A stretch of 43,206 nt of DNA, taken from NCBI GenBank assembly GCA_964558295.1, contig CAZLDQ010000019.1, forward strand, positions 1-43,206, given 5' to 3'. The stretch's first letter is position 1. Every line of letters starts with the position of its first letter. The position numbers and the translations under genes were made by a program. The DNA comes from JBDKTH01 sp964558295. GTDB lineage: Bacteria; Planctomycetota; Planctomycetia; Pirellulales; Thermoguttaceae. Below the pieces are notes generated by a model, which was not told the origin of the DNA, did no database searches, and saw nothing but the letters and a program-made list of their open reading frames with translations. Of the stretch, positions 1 through 8,351 are shown one piece after another.

Positions 1-284
1 GACTGTTGCTTAACCGACCCCGGGCTTTGTGCCACTTCCGTTGAAACAAAACACGTCCAAGGATCAAGGGGCCCCGGGGGGCGAGGCGTCGCGAGAGCGT
101 CAGATCGCGACAAGTCGGGAAGCCCCCGACGCTACGGTAGGCACGAACAGGAGGGCCTCTGTTTAAGACTCTTGACAGGCTGGGGCCACAAGGCAAACAT
201 AGAACTTGGCTGTCGAGGGGGTTCCTCGGCGAGAATCCCGGCTCCGCGTTCCATCGTCTGCACTGCGGGACGGAAGAGCCTTTC
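1..284. other. Leader region before the first gene, with a decayed palindromic repeat
   Basis: No gene is seen here. Positions 80-136 are rich in short dyads: GTCGCGA (88-94) pairs with TCGCGAC (105-111). The sequence at 121-136 (AGCCCCCGACGCTACG) resembles the right arm of the hairpin repeat at 39051-39102. It is probably a worn copy of a dispersed intergenic repeat. A possible promoter lies at 172-200. Confidence 0.4.
172..200 (+). promoter_or_regulatory. Possible sigma70 promoter of the XylR-like regulator
   Basis: A perfect TTGACA (172-177) is followed after 17 nt by AAACAT (195-200), which matches only three of six -10 positions. The distance to the start codon at 285 would give a leader of about 75-80 nt. 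The -35 box is convincing and the -10 box is poor. Confidence 0.3.
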
Positions 285-1499
285 ATGAAGCGTTCGAACT
301 CAATGCAGCGGCGATCGGTGGGGGTGTTCTTGGAGGTGGGGCGCGCTGCGATGCGCAAAGTCGTCAGCGGCGTGATGGCGTTCGCGCATCAATGCGGTAA
401 CTGGAACGTCTATCTTCCGGAGAGTCGCAGCAGCAGTTCGCTGGAATGCATGTTGGAGGGACGCTGGGATGGGGTGATCGTGGGGTTTGATGACCCCCAC
501 GGCCCCGAGCTGCTGCGGTTGGCGGTACCGTTGGTGGGGGTCGGGGGAGGCTATGGCTGGTTTCGGCCGGACATGCGTATTCCCTATGTGGGGACGGATA
601 ACACGGCCGTGGCGCGTCTGGCGGCCGACCATCTGCTGGAACGCGGGTTTGTCCATTTCGCCTACTGCGGGTTCAGTCCCACGCCCGTCAACGGCTGTTC
701 CCACAAGCGGGAGGAAGCTTTTGGGGAGGCGATTCGGCAGGCGGGCTACACGTGCGCGATTCACAACGCGCCGGATACGGCCTCGGAGCCCTGGGACAAA
801 CTCTGCAGCGAGTTGGCCGAATGGCTCAGTGGCCTCCCCCGCCCGTTGGGGCTGATGGCCTGCAATGATTCGCGTGCCCTTCAGATCCTCGAAGCTTGCC
901 GGATGGCGGGGCTACGTGTGCCGGAAGACGTGGCGGTGGTCGGTGTGGACAACGAGGAGGCGGTGTGTCCTTTCACCGATCCGTCGCTGACAAGCATCGA
1001 CCAAGGCTCGCGACAGACGGGCTATGAAGCGGCCCTTTTGTTGGACAAGTGGATGAACGGCGAGTCGGTGGCTCCGGGAAAACGCTCGGTATCGCCGGTG
1101 GGGATTGTGGTCCGCGGTTCAACCGAGATTCTCGCGGTGGACGATAGCGACGTGGCCGCCGCCCTGCGATATATCCGGGAGCATGCGTGCGAGCAGATCG
1201 GGCAGGACGACGTCAGCCGGGCCACCGGTTTGACGAATACAACCCTTCGCCGGCGGTTCAAAGCCGTCTTGGGACGCACGGTCCACCATGAAATTCAACG
1301 CGTGCGCATCGAACGGGCCAAGCAACTCCTGATCTCCACCGACTGGACCTTCCGGCAAATCGCCAAGCAGTCGGGTTTCTGTACGGCCCAGCACATGAGT
1401 CTGCGGATTCGTCAGGCCACGGGCTATACGCCACTCCAGTACCGTCAACGTTATACCACGCTGGCTGCGCAGCCGGTGGCCGAAGGGCCGGTACAGTAA
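285..1499 (+). CDS. XylR-like transcriptional regulator (sugar-binding domain + AraC HTH)
   Basis: A 404-aa regulator. Residues 7 to about 285 form a LacI/periplasmic-binding-protein type ligand domain (LMACNDSRALQILEACRMAG and VAVVGVDNEE are typical of its second lobe). Residues about 290-392 form an AraC-type double helix-turn-helix (TTLRRRFKAVLGRTVHHEI, then RAKQLLISTDWTFRQIAKQSGF). This order is that of E. coli XylR, which activates xylose genes when it binds sugar. Planctomycetes carry many such regulators beside sugar-use genes. A GGAAG stretch lies 9 nt before the ATG at 285; an in-frame ATG at 303 is an alternative. It sits upstream of a same-strand block of oxidoreductase genes and probably controls them, though the ligand cannot be read from the sequence. 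Confidence 0.85.
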   Translation: MKRSNSMQRRSVGVFLEVGRAAMRKVVSGVMAFAHQCGNWNVYLPESRSSSSLECMLEGRWDGVIVGFDDPHGPELLRLAVPLVGVGGGYGWFRPDMRIPYVGTDNTAVARLAADHLLERGFVHFAYCGFSPTPVNGCSHKREEAFGEAIRQAGYTCAIHNAPDTASEPWDKLCSELAEWLSGLPRPLGLMACNDSRALQILEACRMAGLRVPEDVAVVGVDNEEAVCPFTDPSLTSIDQGSRQTGYEAALLLDKWMNGESVAPGKRSVSPVGIVVRGSTEILAVDDSDVAAALRYIREHACEQIGQDDVSRATGLTNTTLRRRFKAVLGRTVHHEIQRVRIERAKQLLISTDWTFRQIAKQSGFCTAQHMSLRIRQATGYTPLQYRQRYTTLAAQPVAEGPVQ

Positions 1500-1840
1500 C
1501 GGCGGCCTTCGTCCGGCATCCCCCTTCGACCTCTGGGGCATTTCCTCGCAAGCGGAATTCCCGGCAATTCGTGCCTCCGTTGCTCTTTTCTTGCACTGGT
1601 TTGCCGTGCTTTTTTACGTTGTGACCCCAGAAACACAGAACTAGAATACCATCGAACTGGGGCGAGTTTACGATCGCCATGAGCTTCGCCAGACGGATCT
1701 TCGTGTGACTGCTCGTGCTGCGGGGTCTTGTGGGGGGCGAATCGCGAGGGGGCACGATACGTTGTCGGAATCGGAATGGTTGCGAAACCCGTGAACCGTT
1801 CCTGAAGAACGAACCACTTTCATCCCTAGGACCGGCCACC
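1500..1840. other. Intergenic region upstream of the first Gfo/Idh/MocA gene
   Basis: This 341-nt gap has no supported gene. It holds the promoter candidate at 1619-1647. No strong terminator hairpin with a T-run was found after the regulator. Confidence 0.5.
1619..1647 (+). promoter_or_regulatory. Possible sigma70 promoter upstream of the oxidoreductase block
   Basis: TTGTGA (1619-1624) and TAGAAT (1642-1647) are separated by 17 nt, matching four and five of six consensus positions. The start codon at 1841 is about 190 nt downstream, leaving a long leader in which XylR or another regulator could act. Confidence 0.4.
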
Positions 1841-3208
1841 ATGTCCGAAATCAGTAGGCGTCAGTTCCTCAACCGTTCCCGAACGACTACGCTTGGTTTC
1901 GCTGCCGGCGTCACGATTCTCTCTGACGCACGCTCGGTTTACGCGACGCCGGCCAATGACCGGCTCGTGCTGGCAATGGTCGGCGTCGGCGGTGGACGGG
2001 GGCATTCGCTGGCTCTGGGTTTTCTGGAACGCGGCGATTGCGAGATCCGCTACATCTGCGACGTGAACCGCCAGTTGCATAAGCCGCGTTCGGAGGAGTA
2101 TGCGACACGCCAAGGGGGGAAAACGCCCAAGTGCCTGCAGGACTTCCGCGAGATGCTCCCCGACACGTCGGTCGACGCCGTCGTGATCGCCACCCCGCCG
2201 CATTGGCACGCCCTGGCCACGATCCTCGCTTGTCGTGCCGGCAAGGATGTCTACTGCGAAAAGCCGCAGAGCCACAATCCCTGGGAAGGCCGTCAGGCCG
2301 TCCAGGCTGCAAGAAAGCACAACCGGATTGTCCAGATCGGCACCCAGAATCGCAGTGCTCCGTACAACTTCGCCGCTAAGCGCTACCTCGAAGAAGGCAA
2401 GCTGGGGCGAGTGCATCTTTGCCGGGTGTTTGAACAATCCTACGAGCCCAACTTCCAATGGGGCCCCAACACGGCTCCGCCCGACACTTTGGACTGGGAG
2501 ATGTGGAACGGCCCCGCCCCGGCACGCGACTATAACAAGGCGATCCATACCCAATGGCGCCAGCTTTGGGATTACGGGGGCGGTCAGATGGCCTATCAGG
2601 GAATCCACCAGATCGATCTGGCTCGGTGGCTTTGTGGCGTTGATTATCCAACGAGCGTCTATTGCACGGGCGGACGTTACACATCCGGAGATGCGGAGAC
2701 GCCTGACACGCAGTTGGCCGTCTTCGACTTCCCCGAACTGACGATGACCTACGAGCAGACGCTCTACACGCCCTATATGCTCCGCAGCGACCCGGGCATT
2801 CGCAACGGCGACATCTTCCCTTATTGGCCGCAGAGCGCCACGCGAATCGAGTTGTACGGGGAGAACGGCGTGATGTACGTAGGACGGATGGGAGGCGGTT
2901 GGCAAGTTTACGTGCGGCCCAAAAATCGCCAACCGGTAGTCAAGGATGAAATGCATGGCCGGTACCCCGACCCGGACCACAAGGCCAACTTTGTTGCCTC
3001 GGTCAAGACACGCACGCGGCCCAACGCCGACATCGAAGAAGGGCACCGCAGCCTGCTCTTGGTTCATTATGCCAACATCAGCTACCGGCTCGGCGGCCGG
3101 AAGCTGCGAATCGACTCCAAAACCGAGCAGATCCTCGATGATTCCGAGGCCATGGGGTTCTTCCAGCGAGAGTACCGTAAACCGTGGGTGGTCGAGGAGG
3201 TGGTGTAG
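1841..3208 (+). CDS. Gfo/Idh/MocA family oxidoreductase, Tat-exported
   Basis: A 455-aa protein with a twin-arginine signal (SRRQFL near residues 5-10, then a hydrophobic stretch ending YATPA). A Rossmann NAD(P)-binding domain begins with LVLAMVGVGGGRG. The family EKP motif appears as CEKPQSH, and the catalytic-region histidine as GIHQIDLARWL. The family oxidises or epimerises sugars, inositols and related polyols with NAD(P). Tat export with a pre-bound cofactor is usual for the planctomycete members. The ATG at 1841 is chosen because it gives the signal peptide at once; no clear Shine-Dalgarno sequence is seen. It is the first of three intact paralogs in the block. The substrate is unknown. 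Confidence 0.9.
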   Translation: MSEISRRQFLNRSRTTTLGFAAGVTILSDARSVYATPANDRLVLAMVGVGGGRGHSLALGFLERGDCEIRYICDVNRQLHKPRSEEYATRQGGKTPKCLQDFREMLPDTSVDAVVIATPPHWHALATILACRAGKDVYCEKPQSHNPWEGRQAVQAARKHNRIVQIGTQNRSAPYNFAAKRYLEEGKLGRVHLCRVFEQSYEPNFQWGPNTAPPDTLDWEMWNGPAPARDYNKAIHTQWRQLWDYGGGQMAYQGIHQIDLARWLCGVDYPTSVYCTGGRYTSGDAETPDTQLAVFDFPELTMTYEQTLYTPYMLRSDPGIRNGDIFPYWPQSATRIELYGENGVMYVGRMGGGWQVYVRPKNRQPVVKDEMHGRYPDPDHKANFVASVKTRTRPNADIEEGHRSLLLVHYANISYRLGGRKLRIDSKTEQILDDSEAMGFFQREYRKPWVVEEVV

Positions 3209-3259
3209 GAGGCCGACCGCGTGTCAAGCAATCGCAGGTTTTGGGAAAGGGGATCTGCT

Positions 3260-3958
3260 ATGAACAGAATCGTGGAAAGGCGAGTGGTGTGGCTGACCGG
3301 GGTCGTGGTGGCCATCGGTTGCTGGGTGGCAGAACATCGCGCCGTCGCCGATACGATAGCCCTTCAGGACTGGTCGGGGGCGATGGAGTACACAGCGCGT
3401 TTCAAGGGCGTCACCGGTGGGTACGAGTTCACCGTTGGAGCCATCCCGATTGTCGTCACTAAGCTGGGAATCTTCGACGATGGGGCCAACGGTTTGAGCG
3501 AGTCCCACGCCGTGGGCCTCTGGAAAGTCGGCGACCCCACCGCGTTGGTCACCGTCACATTGACGACCAACTCGCCCCTTGAGGGGCCGGTGTTCGATCA
3601 TGCGGGCCAATTCAGGTTCGAGAGACTCTCTTCCGTCCTCGAATTGAGCGCTAATACCAGTTACCGGATCGGTGCCTACTACTCAAGTGGGCATGATGAT
3701 CCGTGGGCCCAATCGACCGGGACGGTTTCCTGGACGACCGCCAGCGAGATCAGCTTCGGTAGCCCCAAGTATCACTATGGCCCGGCACTGTCGTATCCCT
3801 CTGAGCTGAGTGGTCGGGCATTCGCTTACATCGGCCCGAACTTGCAGTTTGTGTTGTCGGTGCCTGAGCCGGGTACGCTCAGCCTGCTGCTTCGCGGAGG
3901 AGGGGGAGGCTTAGTCTTACTTGGGCAACGCCGTTGGTTGCGCCGCAAGCTATCTTGA
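3260..3958 (+). CDS. PEP-CTERM sorting-domain protein
   Basis: A 232-aa secreted protein. It has an N-terminal signal peptide (hydrophobic residues about 10-22, cut near AVADT) and a beta-rich body (LGIFDDGANGL, TSYRIGAYY) like domains common in PEP-CTERM proteins. The C-terminal tail has Val-Pro-Glu-Pro at 201-204, a hydrophobic stretch and a basic end (RRWLRRK). This tripartite tail is the exosortase/archaeosortase sorting signal. The hydrophobic part is unusually glycine-rich (RGGGGG), so membrane insertion may be weaker than normal. A GAAAGGGG Shine-Dalgarno precedes the ATG at 3260. It lies 51 nt after the oxidoreductase gene and may be co-transcribed. It may be a surface or extracellular-matrix protein; no enzymatic motif was seen. 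Confidence 0.8.
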   Translation: MNRIVERRVVWLTGVVVAIGCWVAEHRAVADTIALQDWSGAMEYTARFKGVTGGYEFTVGAIPIVVTKLGIFDDGANGLSESHAVGLWKVGDPTALVTVTLTTNSPLEGPVFDHAGQFRFERLSSVLELSANTSYRIGAYYSSGHDDPWAQSTGTVSWTTASEISFGSPKYHYGPALSYPSELSGRAFAYIGPNLQFVLSVPEPGTLSLLLRGGGGGLVLLGQRRWLRRKLS

Positions 3959-4025
3959 ATTGGAGTAGTACGGCGTCCTTGCAACGGACATCCCACTGCC
4001 TGTTATCCAGCCCTGGAGATATCTC

Positions 4026-5135
4026 ATGTCTGCAAAGCAACACATCACGCGGCGACGGATGCTTGGGATGGCGATGGCCGGCGTCTCGGGCCTCCTCGGC
4101 GGAACGCTCCTCCCGCGAGACGAACTTGCTGCAAGCCCAGTTGCCAGCAAGGGCGCGCCGGACCCGAGAATTCAGGGGCCGTTTCTGATTTTGTCGACCC
4201 CCTACACCGAGTCGGGGGCGGTCGATTTCGAGGCCCTGGTCAAGGAAGCCCGCTACGTGAACTGGTGTGAGTGCCCCGGAATGATCTGGCCCCAGTCGCA
4301 CGATAGTGTCGAACTGCTGACCACTGACGAAAAGCTCCAGGGAATGGAACTGCTGGCCAAAGCGGCGCGTGGGTTCCGCACGGCGTTGTGCCTTGGGGTG
4401 AATGGCAAGGACACGGCCGAGATGCTCATCTTTGCCAAGCATGCCGAGAGACTGGCGCCGACGGCGATCATCTCGCGACCGCCCGACTCGGGGAAGACGG
4501 AAGACGACTTGCTCCAGTACTGGCGTGCGCTGGCCGCCGTCACGCAGCGGCCCGTCTTTATCCAATCCGTAGGCGGCACGCCCTACCGGGGCCCGACCCC
4601 TTCCGTAAAACTCATGATTCAACTTGCCAACGAGTTTTCCAACTTCGGTTATATCAAGGAAGAATCTTACCCGATCATCACTCGCACTCGGGCCTTGGTC
4701 GCCGCGAAGCCGCCGATCCGGCGCGTCTTCAGTGCCCGGGGAGGATTTGGCTGGCTCTACGAGTTGCGGCTCGGCTCAGAAGGGCTGATCACCGAGCGTG
4801 CCCTTTACGCCGACGTCCTGACTCGCATCTGGCAACTGCACCAAAGCGGTTCGGACCCTGACGCCTTGCGGGATGCGTATAGCAAGTTCCTTTTGATGGT
4901 CAACTTGAACCAGACCCATCCGGGCAGCGACTTGCGCGGCATCCAACTATATCTCTGGAAGAAGCGTGGCGTGTTCAACACCATGGTTTCGCGCGAATAC
5001 GGTCCGCACGGAACCATTCCCACCTCGCCCCGTTTGTCGGAGTTGAAGCTGACCGAGGAGGACATCGCCGAGATCGAGTTCCGATTCGAGGCGCTGAAGC
5101 CGTACCAGAAGCCTGGAACCCCCGATCTTCTCTGA
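4026..5135 (+). CDS. Dihydrodipicolinate synthase (DapA)-like protein, Tat-exported
   Basis: A 369-aa protein with a Tat signal (RRRMLG at residues 9-14, hydrophobic to about 30) and a DHDPS/N-acetylneuraminate lyase-type TIM barrel. The Schiff-base lysine is visible as K211 in FGYIKEESYP. However, the usual GTTGE loop is replaced by WPQSHDS (88-94), and the catalytic tyrosine of the YNVP motif is replaced by Gln in FIQSVGG (178-184). It is therefore unlikely to be a true DapA; aldolase or dehydratase chemistry on a sugar acid is possible. Export of a DapA fold is itself unusual outside planctomycetes. It lies between the PEP-CTERM gene and a second Gfo/Idh/MocA gene on the same strand. Confidence 0.8.
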   Translation: MSAKQHITRRRMLGMAMAGVSGLLGGTLLPRDELAASPVASKGAPDPRIQGPFLILSTPYTESGAVDFEALVKEARYVNWCECPGMIWPQSHDSVELLTTDEKLQGMELLAKAARGFRTALCLGVNGKDTAEMLIFAKHAERLAPTAIISRPPDSGKTEDDLLQYWRALAAVTQRPVFIQSVGGTPYRGPTPSVKLMIQLANEFSNFGYIKEESYPIITRTRALVAAKPPIRRVFSARGGFGWLYELRLGSEGLITERALYADVLTRIWQLHQSGSDPDALRDAYSKFLLMVNLNQTHPGSDLRGIQLYLWKKRGVFNTMVSREYGPHGTIPTSPRLSELKLTEEDIAEIEFRFEALKPYQKPGTPDLL

Positions 5136-5206
5136 CCTTGCATCGCAACCGTGTTTTGCCACGGCCTGAAGCTGTCGTTGGACGTTCGCAGGAGGGAGTT
5201 TTAAGC

Positions 5207-6655
5207 ATGTCACGTCAAACCCGTCGCAGCTTCCTGAAACATGCCGCCGCGGCCGGCATTGCCGCACCGTTTACGATTGCGGGGACGCGAGCGTCCGGCC
5301 GCGTGCTGGGAGCCAACGACCGCGTGCGCATTGCGATTGCCGGGATCAAGGGACGTGGATATTACGGCCACATTAAGGGATTCGGCGGGATGAAGGAGGT
5401 CGAGATCGCTTACCTGGTCGATCCCGACAGCCGGTTGTTTGCCTCCCGCAGCAAGGCGGTCGAACAGTTGGGCGGCACGCGTCCGGCCTGCATCCAGGAC
5501 ATTCGCCAAGCCCTGGACGACAAGCATCTTGATGCCGTCTCGATTGTCACACCCAACCATTGGCATTCGCTGATGGCCATCTGGGCCTGTCAGGCCGGCA
5601 AAGACGTGTACGTGGAAAAGCCTTGCAGCCACACCCTGCAGGAAGGCCGGCGGCTCGTCGAGGCGGCAAGGAAGTACGACCGGATTGTCCAGCACGGCAC
5701 GCAACGCCGATCCGATCCGCAGTGGATCGAGTTGGTCAACGACGTTCGCCGAGGAAAATACGGCAAGCTCCTGGTCTCCTATGGGCATGCCAGCCGGTCA
5801 AGGCTCAGCATCGGCTTCAAGAATCCCGAGACGCCACCGCGCGAATTGGACTTCAACCTTTGGCTGGGCCCCGCGCCGGTACAACCCTACCACACGAATC
5901 TGGTTCACTACAATTGGCACTGGATGTGGGACTTCGGCGACGGCGAGATCGGCAATATGGGCTCGCACCAGCTCGATGTTTGCCGCTGGGCCATGCCCGA
6001 CGGCGCTGTGCCCAAGAGCGTGGTCAGCCTCGGCGGCCGTTTCGGCTACAAGGACCAAGGACAAACGCCCAACACGCAGTTAACGCTCATCGATTTCGGC
6101 GAGGCCAAGCTCATTCTGGAGATTCGCGGATTGATCGGCCAGAAAGAGAATCAGTGGAGAATCACCAACGAGTTCCACACCGATGAAGGCATCGTGCGCG
6201 ATGGCAAGTTTTTCCCCAAGGGGAAGAGCGAAGGCGTGCCAATCGCCAACTTTCCCCCTCCAGGCGCTCCCGAGCAGGGCCCACGCCATATGCAGAATTT
6301 CATCGATGCGGTGCGGAGCCGGAAACGGGAAGTCCTCACCGCCGAAATCCTCGAAGGGCATCGGTCCACGCTCCTGGCCCACCTGGGGAACATCTCCTAC
6401 CGTCTAGGCCAGGACGTCCCACTAAATGAGCAGACAAACTCCCTCGACGCGGACAAGACGTTCCGCCAGTCGTTCGAGGACATGAAACAGCACTTGGCCG
6501 AGGTCGGCCACTTAGAGTTGACCAATTCCACCTATCGTCTGGGGCGTACGCTTCAGTTCGACGCCCAGACCGAAACCTTTGTCGGAGCCCCGGACGCCAA
6601 CGAGTTGCTCCATCGCTCCTACCGCGGCCCCTTCGTGGTGCCAGAACAGGTATAG
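5207..6655 (+). CDS. Gfo/Idh/MocA family oxidoreductase, Tat-exported (second paralog)
   Basis: A 482-aa protein with a Tat signal (RRSFLKHAAAAG at about 6-17) and an NAD(P)-binding start VRIAIAGIKGRG. The EKP motif is VEKPCSHTLQEGR and the histidine region is GEIGNMGSHQLDVCRW. The ATG at 5207 follows a strong GGAGGGAG Shine-Dalgarno (5191-5198), which decides the start. It shares its general layout with the gene at 1841 (WDFGDGE versus WDYGGGQ), so the two are paralogs from the same subfamily. It lies 71 nt after the DapA-like gene and is probably in the same transcript. The role is probably oxidation of a sugar-derived substrate in the periplasm. Confidence 0.9.
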   Translation: MSRQTRRSFLKHAAAAGIAAPFTIAGTRASGRVLGANDRVRIAIAGIKGRGYYGHIKGFGGMKEVEIAYLVDPDSRLFASRSKAVEQLGGTRPACIQDIRQALDDKHLDAVSIVTPNHWHSLMAIWACQAGKDVYVEKPCSHTLQEGRRLVEAARKYDRIVQHGTQRRSDPQWIELVNDVRRGKYGKLLVSYGHASRSRLSIGFKNPETPPRELDFNLWLGPAPVQPYHTNLVHYNWHWMWDFGDGEIGNMGSHQLDVCRWAMPDGAVPKSVVSLGGRFGYKDQGQTPNTQLTLIDFGEAKLILEIRGLIGQKENQWRITNEFHTDEGIVRDGKFFPKGKSEGVPIANFPPPGAPEQGPRHMQNFIDAVRSRKREVLTAEILEGHRSTLLAHLGNISYRLGQDVPLNEQTNSLDADKTFRQSFEDMKQHLAEVGHLELTNSTYRLGRTLQFDAQTETFVGAPDANELLHRSYRGPFVVPEQV

Positions 6656-6845
6656 AACGAGAAACCTCCTTACCAAACGGGGAATTCCCCCGGCTTCCGG
6701 GCGGATACTGCGCGCCGGTTTCCGGGCGTGTCAGGGGCAAGTGGTATTGAGTCTGCCCTACGGATTGCACACGGTTGGCTAACAAACCGGCACATTGGCA
6801 TCAAACGCACCAGACTGTCATCGCTTGTCCCTGGGGAAAAACACT

Positions 6846-7757
6846 ATGTCCTCGCCCACACACCTCACCAGACGTCCACGTGGTTTCACCTTGGTCGAAC
6901 TACTGGTCGTTATCGCGATCATCGGCATTCTGATCGCGCTATTGCGTCCCGCGGTGCAGGCGGCGCGCGAGGCGGCGCGGCGCATGCAGTGTGCCAACAA
7001 TCTGAAACAGATGGGCTTGGCCCTGCACAACTATGCCACCGCACATGGCGGTTATTTCCCGTTCGGCACGCCGGGCGCCGGTCAGCATGGTCTGTTCACC
7101 CATATGTTACCCTACTTGGAGCGGAAAACGCTTTACGATCAACTCGACCTGAAGTGCGAGACCTACACGACGTTCAACGAACCTCACCGGTTCGACATAG
7201 TCTCGTGTTACGTCTGTCCCTCATGGCCACATCCATCGCTTTACCGCGACTCAACCTTTCCCGGCGCGCTGACGACCTACCAAGGCTCTGCCGGCGCTTA
7301 TCCTACCGAGTCCCCTTACCAATCCAGCGGCGCCGGCAATATCCCCAGGAACGGGATGTTCGGCTGGGCCTTTGCCCGGTCGATTGCACAAGTCAAAGAC
7401 GGTCTGAGCAATACGCTGGCGATCGGGGAATTCGTGCATATCGATTCGGAATCGCCTGGCGGCAGCATCGCCTGGTGGGCCCAACCGCCAGGCGCTGTGC
7501 GTCCCTGGGTCTTCGCCGGCGCCAGCGACCCGGGACTCTATGCCTCCAAAGTCCTGGTCTATGCGATCAACGCGAAGGTCAACCGCGGAACCGACGGCAT
7601 CCCGTATAACCACTTGCCGATGGGGAGTTACCATCCCGGCGGGGCGCAGTTCCTCGTCGGCGACGGCAGCGCGGCGTTCCTCTCGGAAACCATTCTGTTG
7701 GACACTTATTGGAAGTTGGCCACGGTCGACCGCGGCGAAGTCGCCAATCTGCCGTAG
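6846..7757 (+). CDS. DUF1559 prepilin-like protein
   Basis: A 303-aa protein with a type IV prepilin N-terminus: RGFTLVELLVVIAIIGIL at residues about 12-29, with the peptidase site before Phe. Next comes the planctomycete-typical AVQAAREAARRMQCANNLKQ, then the DUF1559 body. The C-terminal family motif reads SYHPGGAQFLVGDGSAAF (usually HPGG..ADGS). Such proteins occur in very many copies in planctomycete genomes and probably form pseudopilin-like or surface structures. Here LRPAVQ replaces the more common LLPAVQ. The next gene, a lipoprotein, starts 25 nt downstream, a pairing often seen in this phylum. Confidence 0.92.
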   Translation: MSSPTHLTRRPRGFTLVELLVVIAIIGILIALLRPAVQAAREAARRMQCANNLKQMGLALHNYATAHGGYFPFGTPGAGQHGLFTHMLPYLERKTLYDQLDLKCETYTTFNEPHRFDIVSCYVCPSWPHPSLYRDSTFPGALTTYQGSAGAYPTESPYQSSGAGNIPRNGMFGWAFARSIAQVKDGLSNTLAIGEFVHIDSESPGGSIAWWAQPPGAVRPWVFAGASDPGLYASKVLVYAINAKVNRGTDGIPYNHLPMGSYHPGGAQFLVGDGSAAFLSETILLDTYWKLATVDRGEVANLP

Positions 7758-7782
7758 TGGGGTCGAAACAGGACGATCACCC

Positions 7783-8304
7783 ATGACCTTCCTGATCCGC
7801 CGAACATTGAATCCGACGTCGTCCATGGGCCGGCATGGTTCCAGCACGCGGCGTCTCACCCTCCTGGCCATGATCGGAGCGTTGGCCGTCGCAACACTCG
7901 GTCTGCCCGGTTGCGGTGCGAGGGGGCGCCCCCGGGCGATCGTGACCGGCAGAGTCACCTATAACGGCAAACCACTTCAGTTTGGTACCGTGATCCTCGA
8001 ACCGGAGATGGGACAGTATGCGACGGGCCTTATCCAGCCCGACGGCACCTTCGAGATGGAGACGCGGGGCGAAGGCCGAGGCGCGCCAGTGGGAAAGTGC
8101 AAGGTGCGATTCGTCTGCTTCGCCTCTCAAGATCCGGCAGCCACGCCTGGCAAGGCAACGGACAACGCCACGCAAGGCGAAGCCCTCGGGCTGGGCGCTT
8201 CGCTGATCCCCGAGAAGTATTTGTCGTCCGCGACGAGCGGAATTACCGTTGACGTGAAGCCGGACTATAATGAACCGCTGGTCTTTGCGCTGACGGATCC
8301 CTGA
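7783..8304 (+). CDS. Lipoprotein with carboxypeptidase regulatory (transthyretin)-like domain
   Basis: A 173-aa protein. The signal peptide ends in a lipobox LGLPGC, with the lipidated Cys at residue 44. The body holds the planctomycete pattern VTGRVTYNGKPLQFGTVILEP, which marks a short beta-sandwich (carboxypeptidase regulatory-like) domain. An in-frame ATG at 7825 is an alternative start that gives a more normal signal length. Proteins of this kind usually sit directly after a DUF1559 gene, as here, and may help anchor or assemble it. No catalytic residues are expected. Confidence 0.82.
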   Translation: MTFLIRRTLNPTSSMGRHGSSTRRLTLLAMIGALAVATLGLPGCGARGRPRAIVTGRVTYNGKPLQFGTVILEPEMGQYATGLIQPDGTFEMETRGEGRGAPVGKCKVRFVCFASQDPAATPGKATDNATQGEALGLGASLIPEKYLSSATSGITVDVKPDYNEPLVFALTDP

Positions 8305-8351
8305 ATGTCAACCGACTTGTTTCCCATCAAGCAGCACCCCAGGACTAGATC

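Noticed and set aside
4026..5135. True dapA (lysine biosynthesis)
   Set aside because: It has a Tat signal, lacks the GTTGE and tyrosine motifs, and has no lysine-pathway neighbours.
6785..6800. Possible sigma54 -24/-12 promoter before the DUF1559 gene
   Set aside because: GG and GC are present, but the spacing does not fit GG-N10-GC. No convincing site was seen elsewhere.
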